From Lysinibacillus antri (lineage in GTDB: Bacteria; Bacillota; Bacilli; Bacillales_A; Planococcaceae): a stretch of 64,000 bases of DNA. The stretch covers positions 124,001-188,000 of the forward strand of contig NZ_RYYR01000003.1 in assembly GCF_003977595.1 (NCBI RefSeq), in the 5' to 3' direction. The first letter of the stretch is position 1; each line of letters starts with the position of its first letter. Below are positions 1 through 13,252 of this stretch, piece after piece. A program made the translations under genes and the position numbers. Under the pieces are notes generated by a model that was not told the DNA's origin, ran no database searches, and saw nothing but the letters and a program-made list of their open reading frames with translations.

Positions 1-16
1 TCTCCCCTCCTTTAGA
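1..16 (-). promoter_or_regulatory. Ribosome binding site of a gene beyond the left edge
   Basis: Read on the minus strand, the first bases of the window form AAAGGAGGGG, a strong Shine-Dalgarno sequence pointing left. A minus-strand gene therefore probably starts within a few bases of the left edge, downstream of the pyr operon terminator. Nothing can be said about its product. Confidence 0.5.
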
Positions 17-177
17 TAGTACTATTTATTAAGTATTAGTATTAAATAAAGAAAAGAATCTATGTTGAATATTGAATCATTTCCACTTATTTCACTAATC
101 CCTACTAAATGTAATTAAAATACTTGTAGATTATATATGTAATTAATTTATTTTACTAGTTTTTTTAAATAGAAATT

Positions 178-210
178 ACAAAAAAAGAATCTTAGTAAAA
201 ACTAAGACTC
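178..210 (-). terminator. Rho-independent terminator of the pyr operon
   Basis: On the minus strand TCTTAGT and ACTAAGA form a 7-bp stem around a TTTT loop and are followed by TTC and a run of seven T (180-186). It lies about 235 bases after the pyrE stop and is the first good terminator downstream of the pyrimidine operon. Confidence 0.75.
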
Positions 211-259
211 TCCATTATTAATCTAACCGATTATTCGTTTATTATTACGGATTGCTCAG

Positions 260-391
260 TGCGACTGTCGCAAGCTTTCGTCGCAGCTCTTCTTAAAAAT
301 ACAGTGAAATTCACCGCAAATATTCTCCTTTAGGAATTATAATCTCCCCGCCTTAAGGTCTGCGGTGTGGCTGTCGCAAGCTTTCGCCACA
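260..391. repeat. Two hairpin repeats downstream of pyrE
   Basis: Two units, 260-285 and 366-391, share an identical 14-base centre (tgtcgcaagctttc) flanked by different but self-complementary arms: tgcgac/gtcgca in the first and tgtggc/gccaca in the second. The arms differ at two paired positions and stay complementary, which suggests selection for a hairpin. Flanking bases are also partly repeated (AGCT plus a pyrimidine-rich tail). The 1-443 stretch otherwise holds only the terminator at 178-210. Confidence 0.7.
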
Positions 392-443
392 GCTTTCCTT
401 TAAGATAAAATAATTATCACCGAAAATAGTTATGCTCGAGGAT

Positions 444-1073
444 TTATAATTCTCCCGCTTTCAATTTTGCATGCCACTCTTTTAGGAACGGAATATCCTG
501 TTCATTGATTGCTCCGGATTCTGTTGCTGCTTCAATTAAATAATCGAAGTTTGTTAGGCTTACATATTTAACGCCAGCGTCTTCAAATGCTTGTTCCGCT
601 CTTGGTAAGTTGTATGTATACACGCAGACAACGCCGACTACTTCACAACCTGCTGCACGCAATGCTTCTACTGCTGTGATCGAAGAACCACCTGTTGACA
701 CGATATCTTCTACAACCACTACTTTTTGACCTTGTTGAATTTTCCCTTCAATCTGATTGCCTCGTCCATGTTCTTTTGCTTTTGAACGAACGTAAACCAT
801 TGGCAATTGTAAAACATCCGATACCCATGCAGCATGTGGAATACCTGCTGTGGCAGTACCTGCTACGACTTCAGTATCTGGGAAAAATTCTTTAATATTT
901 TGTGCAAGACCGTTAGCAATTTGTTTACGAACAACAGGATCTGAAATTGTTAAACGTGTGTCACAGTAAATGGGTGATTTAATTCCTGAAGCCCACGTAA
1001 ATAAATTCGTTGGGTTTAATTCCACAGCTCCAACTTGTAACATGCCTTGTGCAATTGATTTTTGTAATGACAT
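444..1073 (-). CDS. pyrE: Orotate phosphoribosyltransferase
   Basis: This 209-residue enzyme transfers the phosphoribosyl group of PRPP to orotate to give OMP, the fifth step of de novo UMP synthesis. The type I phosphoribosyltransferase PRPP loop VVVVEDIVSTGGS is clear at about residues 118-130, and the length is normal for bacterial PyrE. The ATG directly abuts the TAG stop of pyrF and is preceded by GGGAGGG, so translation is probably coupled. It is the last gene of the pyr operon; a stretch with two hairpin repeats separates it from the terminator at 178-210. Confidence 0.96.
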   Translation of the reverse strand: MSLQKSIAQGMLQVGAVELNPTNLFTWASGIKSPIYCDTRLTISDPVVRKQIANGLAQNIKEFFPDTEVVAGTATAGIPHAAWVSDVLQLPMVYVRSKAKEHGRGNQIEGKIQQGQKVVVVEDIVSTGGSSITAVEALRAAGCEVVGVVCVYTYNLPRAEQAFEDAGVKYVSLTNFDYLIEAATESGAINEQDIPFLKEWHAKLKAGEL

Positions 1074-1781
1074 CTACTTGCCCTCCCATAATTCGCTGAC
1101 GATTTGATACGCTGAAACAGGGTCTTGCGCGTTTGTGATTGCGCGACCTACAACAATTAATGACGAACCATCTTTACGTGCTCCATCCGGTGTGGCGATA
1201 CGTTTTTGATCATGGACTTCCCCACCCGCTAAACGAATCCCAGGTGTTACACGCAAGAAATCTTCACCACAAGCTTCACTAATTGCTCCTGCTTCATGAA
1301 CAGAACAGACGACACCATCCAATCCTGCTTGCTTCGTAAGCGTTGCATAATGCAGGACGGATTCCATTAAAGATAAATTAATTTTTTGTTCCTTTTGCAT
1401 CTGTTCTTCTGTTGTTGAAGTGAGCTGTGTGACTGCGATTAATGCTGGTCTCTCATTTCCAGCTGGTGTTCCTGCTTCTAATCCTTCAAGAGCACCAGCC
1501 ATCATGTTAATACCACCTACTGCATGAACATTGACTAAATCTACGCCTAGTCGAGCTAACCCTTTCATTGCAGATTTGACAGTATTCGGAATGTCATGAA
1601 GTTTTAAATCTAAGAAAATGTCGTGACCTTGCTCCTTTATTTTGCGCACGATATCTGGACCTTCCTGCATATAAAGCTCCATGCCAATTTTAACGAATAG
1701 TGGTTCGCTAAATTTGTTTAAAAAATTGAATACTTCGATTTCACTAGGAAAATCTAGTGCAATGATTGGTTTTCTGTTCAT
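1074..1781 (-). CDS. pyrF: Orotidine 5'-phosphate decarboxylase
   Basis: The protein (235 residues) decarboxylates OMP to UMP. The catalytic Asp-Lys-Asp segment is visible as [10 protein letters not shown] at about residues 58-67, and the start [11 protein letters not shown] is typical of the family. The ATG follows the pyrD TAA stop without a gap, and its Shine-Dalgarno AAGGAG lies inside the end of pyrD. Length and motifs match the Bacillus enzyme, so the assignment is secure. Confidence 0.96.
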   Translation of the reverse strand: MNRKPIIALDFPSEIEVFNFLNKFSEPLFVKIGMELYMQEGPDIVRKIKEQGHDIFLDLKLHDIPNTVKSAMKGLARLGVDLVNVHAVGGINMMAGALEGLEAGTPAGNERPALIAVTQLTSTTEEQMQKEQKINLSLMESVLHYATLTKQAGLDGVVCSVHEAGAISEACGEDFLRVTPGIRLAGGEVHDQKRIATPDGARKDGSSLIVVGRAITNAQDPVSAYQIVSELWEGK

Positions 1782-3462
<1,681 letters not shown>

Positions 3463-3463
<1 letters not shown>

Positions 3464-6400
3464 TAGTGAAATACCTCCGCTTTTGGCATTTCTTCTGCAT
3501 TAAATGTCATCGATTCAATGACTTCTAACATTGCTTCTGCTGTATCAAGAGATGTCATACATGGCACACCATTTTCTACAGATTCACGACGGATACGGAA
3601 TCCATCACGAGCAGGTTGTTTACCTTTTGTTAATGTGTTGATTACCAGTTGTGCTTCTCCGTTTTGGATTACATCAATTAATGTCTTTTCTTTTGATCCG
3701 ATTTTCCCTACAACATCAGCTTGAATACCTGCTTCAGCAAAGCTTTTCGCAGTACCTTCTGTTGCCATAATGCGGTATCCTACTGTATTAAAACGTTTCG
3801 CTAAACTAATTGCCTCTTCTTTATCTTTATCTGAAACCGTGAACAGTACAGTTCCGTGTGTTTTAATTTCCATTCCTGCTGCAACAAAGCCTTTGTATAA
3901 AGCTTTTTCGAATGTTGCATCTTTCCCCATTACTTCACCTGTTGATTTCATTTCAGGTCCTAATGTAATGTCTACTCGGCGTAATTTTGCAAAACTGAAT
4001 ACTGGTACTTTTACAAATACACCTTTTTGTTCTTTTGCAAGTCCAGTTGGATAACCTTGTTCGACAATAGATTGACCAAGAATCGCTTTTGTCGCAATGT
4101 TTGCCATTGGAATATTTGTAATTTTACTTAAGAACGGTACTGTACGACTTGAACGTGGGTTTACTTCAATAACGTAAATTTGCCCTTGTGACAGTACATA
4201 TTGGATGTTCATTAATCCAACAATGTTTAGACCTTTTGCTAAACGTGTTGTGTAATCCACTAAAGTTGCTTTTTGCTCATCCGTTAATTTTTGTGGTGGG
4301 TAGACAGAGATCGAGTCACCAGAGTGAACACCTGCACGTTCAACGTGTTCCATAATCCCTGGAATTAACACATTTTCACCATCGCAAATTGCATCTACTT
4401 CAATTTCTTGACCTGTTAAGTAACGGTCTACTAGTACTGGGTGATCTGGAGAAGCTTCCACTGCATTTTCCATATAATGTTCTAATTCTTGTTCGTTATA
4501 AACGATTTCCATTGCGCGTCCACCAAGTACGTAAGAAGGACGAACAAGTACTGGGAATCCTAATTTTTTACCGATTGCTAGTGCTTCTTCTGTTGATACT
4601 GCCGTTTCACCAGCTGGTTGTGGAATGTCGATTTGATGTAAAGCTTGTTCGAATTTATCACGGTTTTCTGCACGGTCGATATCTTCCAAACTTGTACCTA
4701 AAATTTTCACACCGTTTGCTGCTAATTTGTCTGCTAAGTTAATCGCCGTTTGTCCACCGAACTGTACAACCACACCAATCGGTTTTTCTAAGTCGATAAT
4801 GTGCATTACATCTTCAATTGTTAATGGCTCAAAGTAAAGCTTATCTGAAATCGAGAAGTCTGTTGATACAGTTTCTGGATTTGAGTTAATAATAATTGCT
4901 TCATAACCAGCTTCTTGAATCGCCCATACAGAGTGTACTGTTGCGTAATCGAACTCTACCCCTTGACCGATACGAATTGGCCCTGAACCTAATACCACCA
5001 CAGAAGGCTTGTCAGAGACGATTGATTCATTTTCATCTTCATACGTACCGTAGAAGTATGGTGTTGTTGATTCAAATTCAGCTGCACATGTATCAACCAT
5101 TTTATAAACAGGAACGATTCCTTGCTCTTTACGATATTCGTAAATTTCTTTTTCCGCTTTATTCCAAAGCTCAGCAATCTTTTTATCAGCGAAGCCCATA
5201 CGTTTTGCTTGGCGTAATACATCTACATCATTTACGTTATCCGCTAAAGTTGTTTCCATGTTAATGATGTTTTGTAATTTATTTAAGAACCAAAGATCGA
5301 TTTCAGACCATTCATGGATTTGTTCGATTGTTACACCACGACGTAATGCTTCAGCGATAAAGAATAAACGTTCATCTCCCGCTTTTTTAATACGTTTTTC
5401 AATCCAATTGTCTGAGTTGTCGTCTGCATGTTTTAATTCGATATGGATTTGACCTGTTTCAAGGGAGCGAACTGCTTTAAGAATCGCTTCTTCAAATGTG
5501 CGTCCTAGAGCCATTACTTCCCCTGTTGCTTTCATTTGTGTTCCAAGGTTACGTTTTGCCGATTCGAACTTGTCAAATGGCCAACGTGGAATTTTAGCTA
5601 CTACATAGTCAAGTGCTGGCTCAAAGTCTGCATACGTAGAACCAGTTACTGGGTTTTTAATTTCATCTAATGTCAAACCTACCGCGATTTTTGCTGCTAA
5701 TTTTGCAATTGGATAACCCGTTGCTTTCGAAGCAAGTGCTGACGAACGTGATACACGTGGGTTTACTTCGATGACATAATAATTGAAGCTATGTGGATCA
5801 AGCGCTAATTGCACGTTACATCCACCTTCAATTTTTAGTGCACGAATAATATCTAATGAAATGTTACGTAACATTTGATATTCACGGTCTGATAACGTTT
5901 GTGATGGTGCTACTACGATTGAGTCCCCTGTATGAATACCTACTGGGTCAAAGTTTTCCATGTTACAAACTACGATTGCATTATCAATCGAGTCACGCAT
6001 TACTTCATATTCAATCTCTTTGTAACCCGCAATTGATTTTTCAAGTAAACATTGTGTTACAGGGCTATATTTTAATCCACTTGCGACGATTTCTTCTAGT
6101 TCTTGCTCGTTGTTACAAATACCGCCACCCGTTCCACCTAGTGTGAAGGCAGGACGCACGATTACTGGATATCCGATTCTTTCAACAAATGCTTTAGCTT
6201 CTGTAATCGAATGGATAATATCTGATTCAGGTACTGGAGCTCCTAGTTCATACATTAAGTTACGGAATAAATCACGGTCTTCCGCTTTATGAATTGCATC
6301 TAATTTTGTTCCTAAAATTTCGATATTTAATTCATCTAAAATTCCTGATTCTTGTAATTCAATTGCCATATTTAAACCAGTTTGACCACCTAATGTTGGA

Positions 6401-6660
6401 AGGATGGCATCTGGACGTTCTTTTCGTAAAATACGAGAAACAAATTCTAAAGAAATTGGCTCGATGTAAACTTTATCTGCAATTTCTGTATCTGTCATAA
6501 TTGTTGCAGGGTTTGAGTTAATTAAGATTACTCGGTAGCCTTCCTCTTTTAAAGATAAACAAGCTTGTGTTCCTGCATAGTCAAATTCTGCTGCTTGGCC
6601 AATAACAATTGGACCGGATCCGATTACTAAAATAGTTTCTATATCTGTACGTTTAGGCAT
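3463..6660 (-). CDS. carB: Carbamoyl-phosphate synthase, large subunit
   Basis: At 1065 residues this is the full-length synthase subunit, which makes carbamoyl phosphate from bicarbonate, ammonia passed from CarA, and two ATP. It shows the internal duplication of the family: [19 protein letters not shown] near residue 12 and [18 protein letters not shown] near residue 560 open the two ATP-grasp halves. The last ~130 residues form the MGS-like allosteric domain. It overlaps carA by eight bases, with AAAGGAG inside carA. Its place in the pyr operon suggests the pyrimidine-dedicated form (pyrAB in Bacillus naming). Confidence 0.97.
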
Positions 6661-7753
6661 GTTGTTTCTCCTTTGCTGCTTCTTTTTCCATTAATTCAAT
6701 GAATTCATCAAACAAGTGATTTGAATCTTCTGGTCCTGGTGAAGCTTCTGGGTGATATTGTACGGTGAATACTGGATATTTTGTATGACGTAAACCTTCA
6801 ACAGTACCGTCATTTAATGCAATATGAGTGATTTCTAAATCTGTTCCTTCTAAGGAATCTCCATCAACTGCATAACCATGGTTTTGCGAAGTTAATTCCG
6901 TGCGACCAGTACGTAAATCTTTTACGGGGTGGTTTCCTCCACGATGTCCAAATGGTAGTTTAAAGCTTGTTGCACCACATGCTAATGCAAATAATTGGTG
7001 TCCTAAGCAAATACCGAAAATTGGAACTTTTCCAATTAGATTACGAATTGTTTCAATTCCTTCCGTTACGTCTGCTGGGTTCCCAGGGCCATTTGAAAGC
7101 ATAATGCCATCTGGATGCCATGCTAAAATTTGCTCTGCTGATGTGTTGTAAGGAACAACTAATACATCACAGTCACGTTTATTTAGTTCTCGTAAAATAC
7201 CATGTTTCATTCCGAAATCAATTAATACGACACGCTTTCCACGTCCTGGACTTGGATATGCCGCTTTTGGTGAAACTTCTCTTACGTGATTTGTAATAAG
7301 CGGTGTTTCGATTAATTTCGTAACGACTTCCTCTACGTTTACTTCTTCATCTGCTGCAGTTAAAATCGCTTTTACCGCACCTTTTGAACGGATAATTCTT
7401 GTTAATTTTCGTGTATCAATGCCTTCGATACCAGGTATATCTTGTGCTACTAAATAATCATTTAATGAAAGATCTGAACGGAAATTTGATGGTTCTTTTG
7501 CAAGCTCACGACAAACTACTCCACGAATTGCAGGTGTAATTGATTCAAAGTCATCACGGTTAATTCCGTAGTTTCCGATTAGTGGGTATGTGAAAGTAAC
7601 GATTTGTCCATAAAATGATGGATCTGATAATGTTTCTTGATAACCTGTCATCCCTGTTGTAAATACGACTTCACCTTGCGATTCGCGTTCACTACCAAAT
7701 GCAATCCCGTTAAATACTGTGCCATCTTCTAAAATTAATTGTCTTTTTTTCAT
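6653..7753 (-). CDS. carA: Carbamoyl-phosphate synthase, small (glutaminase) subunit
   Basis: CarA (366 residues) hydrolyses glutamine and channels ammonia to CarB. The N-terminal half is the CPSase small-chain domain. The C-terminal class I glutamine amidotransferase has the nucleophile in [15 protein letters not shown] at about residue 245 and the His/Glu pair in [13 protein letters not shown] at about residue 331. The start overlaps the pyrC stop by one base (TAATG), with GAGGAGG upstream. The operon position indicates that it serves pyrimidine synthesis (pyrAA). Confidence 0.97.
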   Translation of the reverse strand: MKKRQLILEDGTVFNGIAFGSERESQGEVVFTTGMTGYQETLSDPSFYGQIVTFTYPLIGNYGINRDDFESITPAIRGVVCRELAKEPSNFRSDLSLNDYLVAQDIPGIEGIDTRKLTRIIRSKGAVKAILTAADEEVNVEEVVTKLIETPLITNHVREVSPKAAYPSPGRGKRVVLIDFGMKHGILRELNKRDCDVLVVPYNTSAEQILAWHPDGIMLSNGPGNPADVTEGIETIRNLIGKVPIFGICLGHQLFALACGATSFKLPFGHRGGNHPVKDLRTGRTELTSQNHGYAVDGDSLEGTDLEITHIALNDGTVEGLRHTKYPVFTVQYHPEASPGPEDSNHLFDEFIELMEKEAAKEKQHA

Positions 7754-9027
7754 TATTGTGCCTCCTCATAGACGATATTGCCTTCAAAAATTGTCATTAC
7801 TGGCCAACCTTTTGCAGCCCAGCCATTAAACGGTGTATTACGTCCTTTTGTTACAAATTCTTCAGCTTGAATTGTTTGCTCTTTATTTAAATCAATTAAG
7901 ATTAAATCCGCTGAAGCACCAACTTCCATCGTTCCGTATGGTAAGTCGAAAATTTGAGCAGGCTTTACAGTCATCCAATCAATCAATTGTTTTAATGTCC
8001 ATTTACCTGTTTCTACGAATTGTGTATATAAAAGTGGGAATGCTGTTTCAAATCCAACAATTCCAAAGGGTGCTCCAACCATGCCACAACATTTTTCTTC
8101 TACTGTGTGAGGTGCATGATCTGTTGCGATACAATCAATCGTTCCATCAAGTAATGCTTGATGCAATGAATCTTTGTCGTCACTTGCTCGTAAAGGTGGG
8201 TTCATTTTCCAATTTGCATCATCACTTGGAATATCCATTTCTTCTAGTAATAAGTGGTGTGGACAAACCTCCGCAGTAACGCGAATTCCTGCCGCTTTTG
8301 CATCTCTTACTGCGCGAACGGATTCTTTTGTTGATACGTGACATACATGATACCGCGCACCCGCTGCCTCTGCTAATAATACATCTCGTGCAATTTGAAC
8401 TGATTCACAAATAGATGGGATACCGGGTAATCCTAGTTCTTTATTGCGTATTCCTTCATGCATCACACCATCGTAAATGAGTGAGTTATCTTCACAATGT
8501 GCAACGACTACTGCGTCAATTTTTGCGGCCGCCTGCATTTGCTCATACATTGTAGAGGCTAGTTGAATTCCTACCCCATCATCAGAAAATGCAACTGCAC
8601 CCAATTCTTTTAATTCTTCGATATTTGTCCGTTCTTCTCCAGCTTCTGCAACGGTTAATGACCCATAAGGTAACACGCGCACCACTGCACTCTCTTCAAT
8701 TAACCCTTGAATTAATTTCATATTTTCAGCTGAATCTGGCACTGGCTTTGTATTTGGCATTGCACAAATTGTTGTAAAACCACCTTTAGCTGCCGAACGA
8801 GAACCCGTTTCAATCGTTTCTTTATGTTCAAAACCTGGTTCACGTAAATGGACATGTAAATCAACAAATCCTGGAGCAAGTAAGTTGCCTTTTCCATCAA
8901 TCACTTCCGCCACGTCCGGTTGTGATTGACCAATTGCGACGATCTTTCCGTCTGCAATTGTCACTGAAGAATCAATCAGCTCACTATTTTCGTTAAGTAT
9001 TTTAATATTGTGTATATATTTCGCCAT
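7753..9027 (-). CDS. pyrC: Dihydroorotase
   Basis: The 424-residue enzyme cyclises carbamoyl aspartate to dihydroorotate. It is a type I amidohydrolase with the zinc-binding [10 protein letters not shown] at about residue 57 and further metal or catalytic positions in [17 protein letters not shown] and [10 protein letters not shown]. The start has GAAGGAGAG upstream and lies two bases after the pyrB stop. All catalytic histidines and the final Asp appear intact, so it should be an active enzyme and not a PyrC-like partner protein. Confidence 0.96.
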   Translation of the reverse strand: MAKYIHNIKILNENSELIDSSVTIADGKIVAIGQSQPDVAEVIDGKGNLLAPGFVDLHVHLREPGFEHKETIETGSRSAAKGGFTTICAMPNTKPVPDSAENMKLIQGLIEESAVVRVLPYGSLTVAEAGEERTNIEELKELGAVAFSDDGVGIQLASTMYEQMQAAAKIDAVVVAHCEDNSLIYDGVMHEGIRNKELGLPGIPSICESVQIARDVLLAEAAGARYHVCHVSTKESVRAVRDAKAAGIRVTAEVCPHHLLLEEMDIPSDDANWKMNPPLRASDDKDSLHQALLDGTIDCIATDHAPHTVEEKCCGMVGAPFGIVGFETAFPLLYTQFVETGKWTLKQLIDWMTVKPAQIFDLPYGTMEVGASADLILIDLNKEQTIQAEEFVTKGRNTPFNGWAAKGWPVMTIFEGNIVYEEAQ

Positions 9028-9029
9028 GT

Positions 9030-9905
9030 TTATCTCTCCTTCAAAATCGTTTCAAGTATCGCCATTCGAACAAAAACGCCATTTCGTACTTGATCAAATA
9101 TCCTCGAACGCTCACATTCTACTAATTCTGATACTATCTCTACATCTCGATTAACTGGAGCTGGATGCATAATAATGGCTCCTTCTTTCATCCTTGCCTC
9201 CCGTTCAAATGTTAGTCCGTATTGTTCATGATAGCTTTCTTTTGAAAAGCTTTTATTGATTACATGACGTTCATGTTGGATTCTTAGTAACATAACTACA
9301 TCACTATCTTCTAATAGCTCATCCCATGAATGGTGTGCTTCAAAATTTCCAGCCCATTCAGGAGGACAGAGGAATCGAACATTTACACCTAGTTTTTTTA
9401 ACGATGTTGCATTAGATTTAGCAACACGACTGTGCGAAATGTCCCCTACAATCGTTACATTTAACCCTTCAAATGATCCGAATTCTTTGTAAATTGTGTA
9501 TAGATCTAACAGGCTTTGTGAAGGATGTTGTCCAGCACCGTCACCTGCATTAATCACTGCCACATTAATTCCTTCGAGTAATTCATTATAGTATTCATCT
9601 TCTTTTGCACGAATTACGACAGCATCCATCCCAATCATTTCTAATGTTTTTACTGTGTCGTACATTGTCTCGCCTTTTAATGCACTTGAAAAACCTGCAT
9701 CAAACGGGATAACTGTACATCCTATTTTTCTTTCTGCCATTTCGAAACTTGTTTTTGTCCGTGTACTTGGCTCAAAAAATAAGTTTGCTACATTGTAAGA
9801 ACGTGGTAGATTACTGATTTCACCTGCCTCAAATCCTGCAGCCCGTTCAAGAATTAACATGATTTCATCGTTTGTTAAATGTTCCATTGAAAGTAAGTTT
9901 CTCAT
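9030..9905 (-). CDS. pyrB: Aspartate carbamoyltransferase, catalytic chain
   Basis: PyrB (291 residues) condenses carbamoyl phosphate and aspartate. The carbamoyl-phosphate loop [12 protein letters not shown] is at about residue 48, and [10 protein letters not shown] near residue 245 is the usual aspartate-side motif. No pyrI regulatory chain is present, as in Bacillus. The ATG has AGGAGGAAGAGGCA upstream and is preceded by the second PyrR attenuator of the operon (9936-10038), so expression should fall when UMP/UTP is high. Confidence 0.96.
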   Translation of the reverse strand: MRNLLSMEHLTNDEIMLILERAAGFEAGEISNLPRSYNVANLFFEPSTRTKTSFEMAERKIGCTVIPFDAGFSSALKGETMYDTVKTLEMIGMDAVVIRAKEDEYYNELLEGINVAVINAGDGAGQHPSQSLLDLYTIYKEFGSFEGLNVTIVGDISHSRVAKSNATSLKKLGVNVRFLCPPEWAGNFEAHHSWDELLEDSDVVMLLRIQHERHVINKSFSKESYHEQYGLTFEREARMKEGAIIMHPAPVNRDVEIVSELVECERSRIFDQVRNGVFVRMAILETILKER

Positions 9906-9935
9906 TGCCTCTTCCTCCTAAACATCGGTTTGTAA

Positions 9936-9965
9936 GAAAAAACGCCTCGTGAATTCACGAGGCGT
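9936..9965 (-). terminator. Attenuator terminator in the pyrP-pyrB gap
   Basis: On the minus strand ACGCCTCGTG and CACGAGGCGT form a perfect 10-bp stem around AATT and run into six T. With the PyrR-binding sequence at 10025-10038 it makes a PyrR-dependent attenuator in front of pyrB. Confidence 0.85.
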
Positions 9966-10024
9966 AGGAGGGTATGACAGTACAATGCACGATTTCACGT
10001 ACATTTGTCATATTTCCCCTTTTT

Positions 10025-10038
10025 TGCCTCTCTGGACA
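10025..10038 (-). promoter_or_regulatory. PyrR-binding anti-antiterminator loop before pyrB
   Basis: The minus strand reads TGTCCAGAGAGGCA, which matches the PyrR-binding consensus of Bacillus pyr leaders (TCCAGAGAGG core). In the known mechanism PyrR with UMP stabilises this hairpin, the antiterminator cannot form, and transcription stops at the downstream terminator (9936-9965). Confidence 0.85.
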
Positions 10039-10063
10039 ATTATTAAAAGGTCATTGAATCTTG

Positions 10064-11356
10064 TTATTCATCTAAATCTTTTACTTCTTTATCTCTACCA
10101 GGTAAGACTAGGTTTAGTACTACCCCTACGATGGCAGCTAAAGCCATTCCTTCGATTGAAAATGTCTCATTGAATCTTAAAGCTGCTCCACCGATTCCTA
10201 CGACTAAAATAACGGATGAGATTACCATGTTACGGTTGTTACCAAAATCGATTTTGCTTTCAACTAGCATTCTTAATCCACTTGATGCGATAATCCCGAA
10301 TAATAGAATTGAAATACCACCTAGCACAGCAGTTGGAATTGTTTGAACTAAAGCCATTGCTTTTCCAAAGAAAGAGAAGAGAATTGCTAGTACTGCAGCA
10401 CCTAAAATGACATACACTGAGAAAACTCTTGTTATTGCTAGTACACCAATGTTTTCGCCATATGTAGTTTTTGGCGGTCCACCAATGAACGCACTTACTA
10501 ATGTTCCTAATCCATCACCTAATAATGACCGATGTAAACCTGGATCTTTAATGTAGTTACGGTTTACTACTTTCCCTAAAACTAATTGGTGTCCGATATG
10601 TTCTGAAATCGTTACAATGACAATTGGAACCATTGCTAGTAAAATGGCCGATGTTACTTTGAATTCGTAATGCACACCTGGTATTAAAAACTCTGGTGAA
10701 GCAAACCAAGCAGCTTCTTTTACTGGTGAGAAGTCTACAATTCCTACAATTGCTGAGTATATGTATCCAACGATTAAGCCTAAAAGAATTGGCATTGTGC
10801 TTAATACGTTTTTAAAGTAAACATTAAAGATAATTGCTGCGAACAGTGTAACTAATGCAGCGGTAAAATGTAGAAAACTATATTCACCATTTACATTCAT
10901 TGCCATATTTACTGCTGTTCCTGATAATCCTAATCCGATTACCATAATGACTGGTGCAACTACGATTGGTGGTAATAAGCTCATTAACCATTTATAGCCT
11001 GTTTTCCATATGAGTAGGGAAACAATGCCGTACACAAGCCCAACCGCCATCGCTCCAATCATGGCGTTCCCTGGGTTTACACTTTGTCCATTTTCATTTA
11101 GCCCACCTGCTGCTAATAAAATGGGTGCGATAAAGGCAAAGGATGACCCTAAATAAGCTGGCACTTTAAATTGAGTAATTAGTAAAAAAACGATTGTTGC
11201 AATACCACTTGTTAATAATGCGATGGATGGACTTAATCCGACTAGTTGTGGTACTAAAATTGTTGACCCAAACATCGCGAACATATGCTGAAAACTTAAT
11301 GTAATCAATTGTCCAGCTGATGGTTTGTCATTGATGTCTAACACTGCTTTTGACAT
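10064..11356 (-). CDS. pyrP: Uracil permease
   Basis: PyrP is a polytopic NCS2/nucleobase-ascorbate transporter that imports uracil with protons. The 430-residue sequence has about 12-14 hydrophobic segments, an N-terminal QLITLSFQHMFAMFGSTILVP-type segment and GGPPKTTYGENIGVLAITRV, characteristic of UraA-type carriers. I use the ATG of MSKAVLD (11356), which has GAGAGGG at a good distance. A TTG six codons upstream overlaps that Shine-Dalgarno sequence. It follows pyrR by 25 bases, leaving no room for the attenuator that separates these genes in B. subtilis. Confidence 0.94.
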   Translation of the reverse strand: MSKAVLDINDKPSAGQLITLSFQHMFAMFGSTILVPQLVGLSPSIALLTSGIATIVFLLITQFKVPAYLGSSFAFIAPILLAAGGLNENGQSVNPGNAMIGAMAVGLVYGIVSLLIWKTGYKWLMSLLPPIVVAPVIMVIGLGLSGTAVNMAMNVNGEYSFLHFTAALVTLFAAIIFNVYFKNVLSTMPILLGLIVGYIYSAIVGIVDFSPVKEAAWFASPEFLIPGVHYEFKVTSAILLAMVPIVIVTISEHIGHQLVLGKVVNRNYIKDPGLHRSLLGDGLGTLVSAFIGGPPKTTYGENIGVLAITRVFSVYVILGAAVLAILFSFFGKAMALVQTIPTAVLGGISILLFGIIASSGLRMLVESKIDFGNNRNMVISSVILVVGIGGAALRFNETFSIEGMALAAIVGVVLNLVLPGRDKEVKDLDE

Positions 11357-11381
11357 GATGGGGTTCCCTCTCAATCTATGA

Positions 11382-11963
<582 letters not shown>

Positions 11964-12003
11964 TTAACAGTCGAATGAGAGTGTTACCGTCTTTAAGTAA
12001 CAA

Positions 12004-12036
12004 TAAAAAACCTCCTAAGCACCAGCTTAAGAGGTT
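12004..12036 (-). terminator. Attenuator terminator in the pyrR leader
   Basis: On the minus strand AACCTCTTAAGC pairs with GCTTAGGAGGTT (11 of 12 pairs plus one wobble) around TGGT and is followed by a run of T. It lies between the leader PyrR site (12191-12204) and pyrR and is the first attenuator of the operon. Confidence 0.85.
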
Positions 12037-12190
12037 GGGATATACATGTTGAAAGAGTCTGTTATGAAGTCATAGTCCACCCCATTGAGTTAGACAATAC
12101 CTTCTGTGATTCGACAAAAATCGTACAAGACGATCTACGTTCACAAAAGAATATTTCGTTACTTCATCACATTTCATCATATACCTTCTC

Positions 12191-12204
12191 AGCCTCTCTG
12201 GACT
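12191..12204 (-). promoter_or_regulatory. PyrR-binding loop in the pyr leader
   Basis: The minus strand reads AGTCCAGAGAGGCT, a perfect match to the PyrR-binding consensus of Bacillus leaders. Together with the terminator at 12004-12036 it forms the leader attenuator. The remaining leader (to about 12278) probably folds into the antiterminator; no gene is seen between 11928 and 12331. Confidence 0.88.
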
Positions 12205-12284
12205 GCCATTAAAGGTGAATTATTTAATTTAACTTCTAAAGAAATGTTGTCCCATCTCGTGAGATCAATTCATTTACTGTTGTC

Positions 12285-12313
12285 AGTATAGTCCTAATCT
12301 TGTCATGCGTCAA
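12285..12313 (-). promoter_or_regulatory. Sigma-A promoter of the pyr operon
   Basis: On the minus strand TTGACG (12308-12313) and TATACT (12285-12290) are separated by exactly 17 bases, directly after the rluD stop. Transcription should start near 12278 and give a leader of about 350 bases to the pyrR start. Confidence 0.85.
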
Positions 12314-12331
12314 CAAAGTTTTTAAAAAAAT

Positions 12332-13252
12332 TTAAGAAAGTTTAAATTCTTCACGTAGTTGTTCTACTAATGCCACAAAATCGTCAGGTAGTGGCACTTC
12401 AAATTCTAAATATTCCTTTGAAGTTGGATGAATAAAGCCAAGGACACCGGCATGTAGAACTTGTCCACCAAAATCAATTGTTTTCTTCGGTCCGTATTTT
12501 GGGTCACCTACTAATGGGAATCCAATATAATTCATATGCACACGAATTTGATGGGTGCGTCCTGTCTCAAGACGGCATTCAACAAGAGTAAAGTTTCCGA
12601 TACGTTCTTTCACATGAAAATGCGTTACGGCATGTTTACCATTATCAACAATAGCTTGCTTTTGGCGGTCTTTTGTATCTCGACCTATTGGCGCATCGAT
12701 TGTTCCTTTATCATGCGCAATATGACCATGTACCAAAGCAGTATATTTTCGCGTTACCGTTTTATTTACTAATTGATCTACTAAAGCATGGTGGGCGTGA
12801 TCATTTTTTGCGACCATTAATAACCCGGAAGTGTCTTTATCAATACGGTGCACAATACCAGGTCTTAACACACCGTTAATTCCTGATAAATCTTTACAAT
12901 GATGCATTAAACCATTCACTAGAGTCCCTGTCATATGGCCAGGTGCAGGATGGACAACCATTCCTTTAGGTTTATTGACAACTAATACATCGGAATCTTC
13001 ATAAATAATGTCCAGATTCAACTCTTCTGGAATGACTTCTAACACTTGTGGTTCTGGAACATCAATGTCAATGACGTCCCCTTCTTTTACCTTATACTTC
13101 GCTTTTACATCTTCTCCATTAACTTTAACAATCCCATCAGCAATCCAACTTGCAATTTGAGAGCGTGACCATTCTTCATTTATTGTGGATAATGCTTTAT
13201 CGATACGATCGCCCGCATTATCTGCTACGATTGTAATTGTAACAACTGTCAT
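12332..13252 (-). CDS. RluD-family 23S rRNA pseudouridine synthase (YlyB type)
   Basis: This 306-residue RluA/RluD-family enzyme isomerises uridine to pseudouridine in large-subunit rRNA. An S4 RNA-binding domain covers about residues 12-75, and the catalytic segment HRIDKDTSGLLMVAKND is at about residue 138, with the essential Asp. GRTHQIRVH, also typical, is near residue 230. The start overlaps the lspA stop by four bases (ATGA), the same lspA-ylyB order as in B. subtilis. The exact target uridines cannot be read from the sequence. Confidence 0.92.
   Translation of the reverse strand: MTVVTITIVADNAGDRIDKALSTINEEWSRSQIASWIADGIVKVNGEDVKAKYKVKEGDVIDIDVPEPQVLEVIPEELNLDIIYEDSDVLVVNKPKGMVVHPAPGHMTGTLVNGLMHHCKDLSGINGVLRPGIVHRIDKDTSGLLMVAKNDHAHHALVDQLVNKTVTRKYTALVHGHIAHDKGTIDAPIGRDTKDRQKQAIVDNGKHAVTHFHVKERIGNFTLVECRLETGRTHQIRVHMNYIGFPLVGDPKYGPKKTIDFGGQVLHAGVLGFIHPTSKEYLEFEVPLPDDFVALVEQLREEFKLS

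Noticed and set aside
4389-5264. Plus-strand open frames opposite carB
   Set aside because: They are shadows of the 1065-residue carB frame, with leucine-rich low-complexity products.
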